Shown: positions 1 through 4,660 of the stretch, piece after piece
How the letters are laid out: every line of letters begins with the position of its first letter
Position numbering within the stretch: the stretch's first letter is position 1
From: an uncultured Alphaproteobacteria bacterium
GTDB taxonomy: Bacteria; Pseudomonadota; Alphaproteobacteria; Rs-D84
DNA: 5,177 nt
Direction of reading: 5' to 3'
Assembly: GCA_937901165.1 (NCBI GenBank)
Contig: CALCGS010000025.1
Coordinates: 1 to 5,177, forward strand
Notes under the pieces: model-generated
What the model was told of the DNA's origin: nothing
Database searches by the model: none
What the model saw: only the letters and a program-made list of their open reading frames with translations
Position numbers and translations under genes: made by a program

Positions 1-101
1 CTCTCCTTTTTGATTCTTCTTCGGAGTCTCAATTTCATAATCCGGAGTCCCAATTCCACAAATAGTGTCACAGTTTCACAAAAAAGAGTCCCAATTTCAC
101 A
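1..101. mobile_element. Probable terminal segment of an insertion sequence (IS21-like ends), rest lies left of the window
   Basis: No complete gene is visible here. The stretch is dominated by direct repeats whose right-most copy ends in TTTCACA at 101, so read from the right the element would begin 5'-TGTGAAATTGGGACTC. A 5'-TG terminus followed by several 20-21 bp copies of the same module is how I remember IS21-family ends, where the transposase binds several sites. Immediately to the right starts the interior of a beta-propeller gene that lacks its 5' part, as expected if the element inserted into that gene. Against this, no transposase sequence can be read in the 101 bases, and no target duplication can be tested because the far end is missing. 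Bases 102-106 also resemble the same position of the first repeat, so the exact boundary is uncertain. It could instead be an operator array. Confidence 0.35.
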
Positions 102-105
102 ATCC
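23..105. repeat. Four-copy degenerate tandem repeat, period 20-21 bp
   Basis: Four units start at about 23, 44, 64 and 85, so the spacing is 21, 20 and 21 bases, close to two turns of B-DNA. The best shared core is GAGTCCCAATTTCACAA. Unit 1 reads GAGTCTCAATTTCATAA, unit 2 GAGTCCCAATTCCACAA, unit 3 is the most diverged (GTGTCACAGTTTCACAA) and unit 4 matches the core exactly. Units 1, 2 and 4 each contain a GANTC site as GAGTC (24, 45, 86), and another GANTC lies at 12. The phasing suggests that a protein binds all copies on one face of the helix, either a transposase or a repressor. Translation of the repeat as a 7-residue protein repeat is possible but looks unconvincing. Confidence 0.75.
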
Positions 106-318
106 GCTTGCAGGCGAATGCCGAAGGGCGTAAATTTGTGGCATACAGAACGACAAACTTTAAAATTCAAACATTATGAAACAGAAAAAACAGATGACGG
201 TATGGAAAGAATCAGTCATATAAGGACAGTAGATATTACAGGACAAAATTTATATGATATTGATTTGCCAGATGGTATTAGTGGCGTTGAACCAACGTGG
301 TCGCCAAAATTACAATAA
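102..318 (+). pseudogene. 3' remnant of a TolB/PD40-like beta-propeller protein, frameshifted
   Basis: Two adjacent reading frames read as one propeller-like segment. From 102 to 170 the frame starting at 102 gives a strand-like stretch containing GRKFVAYRTTNFKIQ and then meets TGA at 177-179. From 172 the next frame continues with TDDGMERISHIRTVD, then DITGQNLYDIDLPDG, then GVEPTWSPKLQ and the stop at 316-318. The pattern D-x-x-G, a hydrophobic stretch, then P-x-W-S-P is the signature of PD40/TolB propeller blades, and TolB proteins end with such a WSP. One extra A in the run at 169-171 would explain the shift. The 5' part of the gene is absent: in the first frame a TAG lies at 63-65, inside the repeat array. 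The remnant ends one base before the nuclease start, so the two genes were probably once in one operon. The family call rests on a short segment and is tentative. Confidence 0.5.
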
Positions 319-319
319 A

Positions 320-733
320 ATGAAAAAGTTTTTAGTTTCTGTGTTTGGAATTTTGTTGTCGGGTGTTGCGTGTGCAACACCTGCGGTTGTTAAATATATT
401 GTCGATGGTGATACTTTTTCTGCTGGTGTACGGTTGGAAGATGGTATTGAAATTTCTGTGCGTGTACGTATTAGGAATATTGATACGCCTGAAATTCATG
501 GTCAATGTGTTTCTGAAATTACCAGTGCTTTATATGCAAAGCAAAGATTGGAAGAATTGATTCCGGTTGGAACTGTGGTTGAATTGACGGATATCAAAGA
601 TGATAAATACCTGGGACGAATCGATGCTAATGTTTTTGATGTGTCGGGACGTGATGTTGGGGATGTTTTAATCAAAGAAAAAGTCGCACGAAAGTACAAT
701 GGTGGCAAACGTGACGGTTGGTGCGATTTGTAA
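320..733 (+). CDS. Exported staphylococcal-nuclease-family (thermonuclease-like) protein
   Basis: This is a 137-residue protein of the SNase fold, a calcium-dependent phosphodiesterase family that cuts DNA and RNA. Residues 1-19 form a signal peptide (MKK, hydrophobic core, cleavage after Ala17-Cys18-Ala19), so it acts in the periplasm or outside. Against staphylococcal nuclease, Asp29-Gly-Asp31-Thr gives the first metal-site aspartates, and Arg50, Asp55 and Glu58 (RIRNIDTPE) match catalytic Arg35, Asp40 and Glu43. Arg100 in DKYLGR matches Arg87, so all key residues appear present. The C-terminal YNGGKRDGWC is typical of short proteobacterial members; Cys63 and Cys135 could form a disulfide. 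I chose the ATG at 320 because it opens the signal peptide; an in-frame upstream ATG at 254 would bury it. There is no Shine-Dalgarno. The start lies one base after the stop of the broken upstream gene (TAA-A-ATG), implying translational coupling that may now be impaired. A lipoprotein is unlikely because Gly15 occupies the lipobox -3 position. Confidence 0.88.
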   Translation: MKKFLVSVFGILLSGVACATPAVVKYIVDGDTFSAGVRLEDGIEISVRVRIRNIDTPEIHGQCVSEITSALYAKQRLEELIPVGTVVELTDIKDDKYLGRIDANVFDVSGRDVGDVLIKEKVARKYNGGKRDGWCDL

Positions 734-749
734 TAAATGATTAAATTAT

Positions 750-1457
750 TTATGCACTATGTTTGTTGATTGCATTTGTTACCATTTCAACAGATGCACT
801 GCATGGTAATAAATCTTCAAAAAATATGTTCGCATTGCCAGATGTCATTTTACCCCGTTTGGGCCAATATAAACCCGAATCGGTACATACGGGTAATATT
901 GGTAATTTTAATTCTTGGGATAAAAATAATAATCCTTTTTTTATTTTTGAACGCGAATTTGGTTTTACACGTGTGCCTTCGGGGAATATTATCAGGTTGT
1001 ATCCATTTCTGATTTTGTTTTCGGCTGTTTGGGTTAGTTTTTGCATGTTTGTTTTGCCACGTGTGCGATTTACACCAATAAAACCAATGCGTGCAAATGC
1101 CCAACCGTAAATTGGTATCCATAATAATTCACGTTTTACTATGAAAAATGATTTATGAACGTTATTAAATAAAATTGCAGTTTCTAATATTGACATGTGT
1201 TTTGATGCAATTATAGCCTTGCCATCAGAACGACAATTTTCATTTGGTTTTACAGGTATTCCATTTTCTTCGCTTGCCGGATAATGGATTGTATATGTTA
1301 TTCCTACGATTGTTTTTGCAAGAAATAAAACAGAATACGATTGTACCAATATTATTTTCCTTGTTAAATTTTTATTTATTAAACCAAGTAATAAAAATGG
1401 ACTGGTTATTACAAAATATAAATACATTGAAATTTTAAATAATATAGTTTTTATCAT
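750..1457 (-). CDS. plsC: 1-acyl-sn-glycerol-3-phosphate acyltransferase (PlsC/LPLAT family)
   Basis: This 235-residue membrane enzyme transfers a second acyl chain to lysophosphatidic acid to make phosphatidic acid, the precursor of membrane phospholipids. Two hydrophobic segments at about residues 5-27 and 36-53 anchor it to the inner membrane. The acyltransferase blocks follow in order: block I at His87 (KHMSILET), block II GFIGVNR at 125-131, block III FPEGTR at 158-163, and block IV LPVCTDSGLYWPKRG at 188-202, the last resembling alphaproteobacterial members. Block I reads HX4E (Glu92) instead of the canonical HX4D. I chose the ATG at 1457 because AGAAGGA sits five bases upstream; an alternative start at 1490 would add 11 residues overlapping the preceding gene. 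The ATG follows the stop of the DUF218 gene after one base, so it is the last gene of the ftsE-ftsX-DUF218-plsC block. Substrate choice (glycerol-phosphate versus ornithine-lipid type) is not proven. Confidence 0.9.
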   Translation of the reverse strand: MIKTILFKISMYLYFVITSPFLLLGLINKNLTRKIILVQSYSVLFLAKTIVGITYTIHYPASEENGIPVKPNENCRSDGKAIIASKHMSILETAILFNNVHKSFFIVKRELLWIPIYGWAFARIGFIGVNRTRGKTNMQKLTQTAENKIRNGYNLIIFPEGTRVKPNSRSKIKKGLLFLSQELKLPILPVCTDSGLYWPKRGKMTSGNANIFFEDLLPCSASVEMVTNAINKHSA

Positions 1458-1458
1458 T

Positions 1459-1968
1459 TTATCCTTCTTTGATACCAAACATTGTGACAATGTATTTTAT
1501 GTATTCTATTGTCCAACGTTCCAATCTGCGTGATGCAGGCATTCCAATTAATGTTGCAGGACATGTGCATATTTCTATGTTTGGTAATTCTTGGGATACC
1601 AAATATTTTGCACGTTTCATATGTTCTTCGGTTGTGACCAAAACGATTCGGTTTAAATGTTTAGAGTTTACGATTTTTTTTATCGCTAATGCGTTTTGAT
1701 ATGTTGATTTTGAATTTGATTCAATCGTTATGTGATGGTCAGATTGTATACATTCTGGGGTGCCAGCACCGATTATATATAATTTGGTGTCTGGATATTG
1801 GTTGATTTGACGCATGGCAAATGGAATGCGACGTGAATCACCCGTCAATACAAAAACATCATCGTTTGGTAATATAGGACCACAGGTTAGTGGGGTTGTG
1901 GTTTTGAACACCATGCCGCCTAGCACGAATAGCCCTAGAATAAAAAAAGATGGTGTTATTAATTTCAT
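1459..1968 (-). CDS. YdcF/ElyC-like DUF218 family protein, membrane-anchored
   Basis: This 169-residue protein belongs to the DUF218 (YdcF-like) family, a Rossmann-like fold tied to envelope biogenesis through E. coli ElyC/SanA. Its biochemical activity is not established. Residues 4-21 form one N-terminal membrane helix, with the domain probably on the periplasmic side. Family landmarks are the first strand DVFVLTGD at 37-44, a second strand LYIIGAG at 63-69, the helix SNSKSTYQNA at 84-93, and strand plus motif IVLVTTEEHMKRA at 108-120. A closing amphipathic helix, RWTIEYIKYIV, spans 151-161. At 169 residues it is on the short side. The ATG begins three bases after the ftsX stop (TAA-AAA-ATG) with no clear Shine-Dalgarno, so reinitiation from ftsX is likely. 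Its place between ftsX and plsC matches the alphaproteobacterial arrangement I recall, which supports an envelope role. Confidence 0.82.
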   Translation of the reverse strand: MKLITPSFFILGLFVLGGMVFKTTTPLTCGPILPNDDVFVLTGDSRRIPFAMRQINQYPDTKLYIIGAGTPECIQSDHHITIESNSKSTYQNALAIKKIVNSKHLNRIVLVTTEEHMKRAKYLVSQELPNIEICTCPATLIGMPASRRLERWTIEYIKYIVTMFGIKEG

Positions 1969-1971
1969 TTT

Positions 1972-2811
1972 TTAATTTTGCGATAGAATTTTTAATGTTG
2001 TTTTTTCTGTGATGAATATTGACAGGATTATTATAAATATTGGCAGTAATATCAACAATATCCAACCATATAAGTTCAAGTTTATCATCGCCATCAATCC
2101 AACCCGTGTTGAATGAGATATTGATAATATCAAAAGCAATATCAAAGATGCCAAAACAAATCCAATTCCGGTTGATTGTGCACATATTTTTGTAACTATT
2201 TTTCGCATTTGTTTTACGATAAACGAATCGGTTGCACCAATTTGATTTAATATTTCAAGTTCGCGTTTATGCAACAAAGCAGTGTTTTTTGATATGTAAG
2301 ATATACAAAAAACAATTGCAAATAATGTTATGAACATTACCACAGAAGATATTGCAATCAATTTCCAGCCGGCATTCATGGGATTTTTTAATGCAGACGA
2401 ATGTGTTAAAAATTTAGCATGTGGTTTGATTTCTTGTTCTATAAATTTCAAATCCGATTCGGTTTTGAATTTTATTTCCCACATATATGGTATGTAATTT
2501 TCAATATTACTTGTGTCAGATAACCAAGGTTGCATTAAATTTTTTATTTCATCATTGGTTATTTTTTTTGTGTTTTCTATTTTTGATGTATTTTTATTTA
2601 GTATTTCTTGAATAAAATCAGCATTTTTATCACCAATAACCTGAACAGTTGCATAATTATTCCATTGGTTGTTCCATTTTATTACACCGGTACTGATAGA
2701 TATTACAATACCAAACGCCAAAACCGCCAAAAATGTCAAAATCCCCATAATTATGGTCATAAATTTACTTTGTTCTTTTAATAAAGGAAAAACAAGAGGT
2801 TGTGCTTTCAT
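1972..2811 (-). CDS. ftsX: Cell division protein FtsX, ABC transporter permease-like subunit
   Basis: FtsX pairs with the ATPase FtsE in the inner membrane. The complex does not transport: it transmits ATP-driven movement to periplasmic activators of peptidoglycan amidases at the division site. The 279-residue sequence has the expected topology. A short cytoplasmic N-terminus comes first, then a membrane helix at about 18-40 and a periplasmic domain at about 45-148. Membrane helices follow at about 150-173, 211-232 and 249-268. The cytoplasmic loop after the second helix, KRELEILNQIGATDSFI at 182-198, is the FtsX/MacB-type coupling segment that contacts FtsE. The periplasmic domain is rich in Asn, Lys and Ile, probably reflecting base composition. 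The ATG lies one base after the ftsE stop (TAA-A-ATG) with no visible Shine-Dalgarno, indicating coupled translation with ftsE. Confidence 0.93.
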   Translation of the reverse strand: MKAQPLVFPLLKEQSKFMTIIMGILTFLAVLAFGIVISISTGVIKWNNQWNNYATVQVIGDKNADFIQEILNKNTSKIENTKKITNDEIKNLMQPWLSDTSNIENYIPYMWEIKFKTESDLKFIEQEIKPHAKFLTHSSALKNPMNAGWKLIAISSVVMFITLFAIVFCISYISKNTALLHKRELEILNQIGATDSFIVKQMRKIVTKICAQSTGIGFVLASLILLLILSISHSTRVGLMAMINLNLYGWILLILLPIFIIILSIFITEKTTLKILSQN

Positions 2812-2812
2812 T

Positions 2813-3583
2813 TTATTTACTTGTATTATTTTGTTGTTTGTGTATATCCGACAAAGCCCCCTTGGGGATTGGGCCTTTCCATGTTTTTTTGATTTCAGAT
2901 TTCGAATCGGAAATAAAATTTACATGATGATTTTCAATGTGTATCACAGGAAATTTATACACATCAATTAGTTTTTGACTGTGTGTTGCCAAAATAATTG
3001 TTGTTCCAAAAGTTTTATTCATTTGTATAAATAATTCCATAAGACGCGCCGCATTTTCATCGTCCAAGTTTCCGGTTGGTTCGTCCGCAAGTAATATTTG
3101 TGGTTGAATAATAATAGCGCGTGCAACAGACACACGTTGTTGTTGACCGCCACTTAAAGTTTTAGGATTCGAATCGGCATATTTTCCCAAACCGACCCAA
3201 TCCAGCACCTTGGATACAAGTTGATTTATTTTTTTTTCAGAAATTCCGCGTACACGCAAAGGCAGGGCCACATTGTCAAACACACTGATATGGGATAATA
3301 GGGCGTATTCTTGAAAAACAATCGCCATTTTATGGCGTAAATTTGATATTTCGTCATGCGACATATTGTTTGTTAAACCACCAAAAATTTTTATTTGACC
3401 GATTCGTGGTTTATGCAGATGATAAATTAAACGAAGTAATGTGGTTTTTCCAGCCCCAGATGCACCAGTTAAAAAATAGATAGAACCCTTGCTGATATTG
3501 AAAGACACGTCAGACAAAACGTCTTCGCCGTTGTCGTAAGATGCCGCAACATTTGCAAATGATATCGCTGTATTTTCTTCCAT
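2813..3583 (-). CDS. ftsE: Cell division ATP-binding protein FtsE
   Basis: This 256-residue cytoplasmic ATPase drives the FtsEX division complex. All ABC motifs are intact: Walker A GASGAGKT at 40-47, Q-loop Gln91, signature LSGGQ at 143-147, Walker B ILLADE at 163-168, D-loop NLD at 172-174 and switch His201 (ATHS). Immediate linkage to ftsX excludes most look-alikes such as LolD. The chain has a polar Lys/Ser/Asn-rich tail beyond about residue 222, longer than E. coli FtsE (222 residues). I chose the ATG at 3583; the frame could open at a TTG at 3619, adding 12 residues, but that TTG is better explained as part of a -35 box. No Shine-Dalgarno precedes 3583, and a candidate promoter ends seven bases before it. 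It is the first gene of the minus-strand block and is divergent from the outer-membrane protein gene. Confidence 0.93.
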   Translation of the reverse strand: MEENTAISFANVAASYDNGEDVLSDVSFNISKGSIYFLTGASGAGKTTLLRLIYHLHKPRIGQIKIFGGLTNNMSHDEISNLRHKMAIVFQEYALLSHISVFDNVALPLRVRGISEKKINQLVSKVLDWVGLGKYADSNPKTLSGGQQQRVSVARAIIIQPQILLADEPTGNLDDENAARLMELFIQMNKTFGTTIILATHSQKLIDVYKFPVIHIENHHVNFISDSKSEIKKTWKGPIPKGALSDIHKQQNNTSK

Positions 3584-3590
3584 ATTTTTT

Positions 3591-3619
3591 ATGTTAGTAA
3601 AAAAATATTTATAGGTCAA
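3591..3619 (-). promoter_or_regulatory. Candidate sigma-70-type promoter of the ftsE-ftsX-DUF218-plsC block
   Basis: On the minus strand TTGACC (3619-3614) is followed after exactly 17 bases by TAACAT (3596-3591). The -35 box matches the consensus at 5 of 6 positions and the -10 box at 4 of 6. Transcription starting seven or eight bases downstream of the -10 box would begin at 3584 or 3583, which is the ftsE ATG itself. This would give a leaderless message and fits the absence of a Shine-Dalgarno. A rival -10 box, TATAAA at 3613-3608, has no good -35 box. AT-rich spacers produce chance matches, so this is a candidate only. Confidence 0.45.
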
Positions 3620-3641
3620 GCAAACGTGTAAACTGTTGATT

Positions 3642-3702
3642 ATTGGGCTTTTTTATTTTTTTGAAATAAAAAGTGTTTTGTGATTTGGAATTGGGCTTTT
3701 TT
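3642..3702. repeat. 13-bp direct repeat in the divergent promoter region
   Basis: ATTGGGCTTTTTT occurs at 3642-3654 and again at 3690-3702, 48 bases apart. The second copy lies in the spacer between the -35 and -10 boxes of the plus-strand promoter. Between the copies, TTTTTATTT (3650-3658) and AAATAAAAA (3664-3672) form an AT-only inverted repeat. The pair could be operator sites for a regulator of the surface protein gene or a remnant of a small duplication. Confidence 0.55.
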
Positions 3703-3713
3703 TGTGATATAAT
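3685..3713 (+). promoter_or_regulatory. Strong candidate promoter for the outer-membrane protein gene
   Basis: TTGGAA (3685-3690), a 17-base spacer, then a perfect TATAAT (3708-3713). TG at 3705-3706 makes an extended -10 (TGATATAAT). The predicted start is near 3720, giving a leader of about 20 bases that contains AAAGG (3724-3728) and GAAAG (3734-3738) ahead of the ATG at 3740. This is the best promoter in the window, as expected for an abundant surface protein. Confidence 0.75.
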
Positions 3714-3739
3714 GTTGTTATAGAAAGGCGAAAGAAAGT

Positions 3740-4624
3740 ATGAAAAAATTATTGTTTATTTTTATTGGTATTTTATTAACAGATGCGGCTATCGCGGAAT
3801 GCAGTTCTTGTAATTCTTGTGGGTCTACATCAAATGGGGTTAAAAAGACGTATGTTTTAAAAAAGTCTTCTGATTACAGACCTATTGAATATGCGGATAT
3901 TAAACCTGTGGCTGAATATCAATCTGATTATGTGATGGTACCGGAATATACAGAACCGGTTCGATACGAATATGCTGAACCTGTTCGGGCGGAATATTTT
4001 GTAAAACGTGATTGGTATATTGCTGCACATGCTAATTTATCTTTGTTAAGTTTTACAAGTGAGCAAAATTCGTTTACATACCCATTGGCGGATTCATTTA
4101 TAGATGATGATTATTCTTTTGAACCTGTTTTTGGATTTGATGTCGCGGTTGGTCATGAATTTACAGATAATATCAGTGCTGATTTAGAATTGGGTTATAT
4201 GGGACAATTTATTGATTCTGGTGATAGTTCGATATTTAAATTGAAAACACCATATGCGTTGATAAATGGTTACTATACATTTGATAATAATGTTTATTTG
4301 GGTGTCGGTTTTGGTGGAACATTGTTAAAGAGCAAATTGGAAAATGATATATTTGTAAACGATGCAACTAAAACAAAGTTTTCATTAATGGTTGCGGGTA
4401 ATGTTGGATATACTTACGCAATAAATAATAGTTTGGCGTTGGATTTGCGTTATCGTTTGGCATATATGGATGGTATTGGTTCTGGGACTGCATTTATGAT
4501 TGGTGAAGCATTTACAGATAGTATGACAGGTATTACAGTTCCAGTGGGAAAATATGATTATTCGTATGAAATTGATCATGTCATAGATAATATGTTTTCG
4601 GTTGGTCTTAGATACAGATTTTAA
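3740..4624 (+). CDS. Outer-membrane beta-barrel protein (OmpA/Omp25/opacity-like barrel)
   Basis: This is a 294-residue exported protein. Residues 1-19 are a signal peptide cleaved after Ala-Ile-Ala. The mature N-terminus carries a Cys-x-x-Cys-x-x-Cys cluster (21, 24, 27) and then a Tyr/Glu/Pro/Val-rich linker to about residue 90. The linker includes two copies of an 8-residue unit, EYTEPVRY and EYAEPVRA, at 69-84. From Asp91 on, alternating hydrophobic strands and polar turns fit an eight-stranded barrel, for example WYIAAHANLSLLSF, FGFDVAVGHEF, ISADLELGYMG, VYLGVGFGGTLL, FSLMVAGNVGYTY and LALDLRYRLAYMD. The last strand, FSVGLRYRF, ends in the terminal Phe recognised by the BAM machinery. 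It probably acts as a surface or structural porin-like protein; no specific function can be read. It is divergent from ftsE and has its own strong promoter. No terminator follows, so the next gene, 36 bases downstream, is probably cotranscribed. Confidence 0.85.
   Translation: MKKLLFIFIGILLTDAAIAECSSCNSCGSTSNGVKKTYVLKKSSDYRPIEYADIKPVAEYQSDYVMVPEYTEPVRYEYAEPVRAEYFVKRDWYIAAHANLSLLSFTSEQNSFTYPLADSFIDDDYSFEPVFGFDVAVGHEFTDNISADLELGYMGQFIDSGDSSIFKLKTPYALINGYYTFDNNVYLGVGFGGTLLKSKLENDIFVNDATKTKFSLMVAGNVGYTYAINNSLALDLRYRLAYMDGIGSGTAFMIGEAFTDSMTGITVPVGKYDYSYEIDHVIDNMFSVGLRYRF
3944..3991 (+). repeat. 24-bp in-frame tandem repeat inside the barrel protein gene
   Basis: Two 24-base units (3944-3967 and 3968-3991) encode EYTEPVRY and EYAEPVRA, and a third GAATAT follows. 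Differences are mostly at third codon positions plus the Thr/Ala and last-residue changes, so the duplication is not recent. It lies in the periplasmic or surface linker ahead of the barrel. Looser EY/PV units upstream (residues 50-60) suggest the linker grew by repetition. Confidence 0.7.
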
Positions 4625-4660
4625 TAGAACAGGGTTATACGCATAACGGAGAGAGAGAAG

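Larger units (their letters stand above)
875..3407. repeat. Dispersed octamer CCGAWTCG, seven copies across plsC-DUF218-ftsX-ftsE
   Basis: The octamer CCGAWTCG, on one strand or the other, has GANTC cores at 877, 1645, 2225, 2456, 2904, 3171 and 3401. Copies at 877 and 2456 are full 9-base palindromes CCGAWTCGG. A seven-base version, CGAATCG, occurs at 617. None occurs from 3408 to the right edge. The copies encode Asp-Ser (GAT TCG), Arg-Ile (CGA ATC) or Glu-Ser (GAA TCG), so codon preference in one frame does not explain them. Each contains the GANTC site methylated by CcrM in Alphaproteobacteria. Function is unknown. Confidence 0.6.

Noticed and set aside
36..38. Minus-strand ATG at 38 giving a basic MKLRLRRRIKKE start toward the left edge
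   Set aside because: Only 38 bases are available, no Shine-Dalgarno precedes it, and it lies within the repeat array.
287..316. TTGAAC-N18-TACAAT as a nuclease promoter
   Set aside because: The -10 box ends four bases before the ATG, so transcription would probably begin inside the start codon. The bases are also coding for the propeller remnant.
10..318. A single 102-codon frame opening at TTG 10
   Set aside because: The first half reads through the repeat array and gives a poor protein sequence, while the neighbouring frame at 102-170 reads as a propeller segment. The frameshifted remnant explains it better.
254..319. Upstream ATG extending the nuclease by 22 residues
   Set aside because: It would place 22 residues before a clear signal peptide and overlap the upstream gene.
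733..753. Inverted repeat ATAAAT / ATTTAT between the convergent nuclease and plsC genes as a bidirectional terminator
   Set aside because: The stem is six A-T pairs with a nine-base loop and overlaps a stop codon; it is too weak to call in such AT-rich DNA.
763..1110. Plus-strand open frames across plsC
   Set aside because: They lie opposite a gene with all four acyltransferase blocks and show no start signals or recognisable motifs.
4634..4647. GTTAT-ACGC-ATAAC hairpin after the barrel gene as a terminator
   Set aside because: It has a five-pair stem and no T-run follows, so it does not look like an intrinsic terminator.
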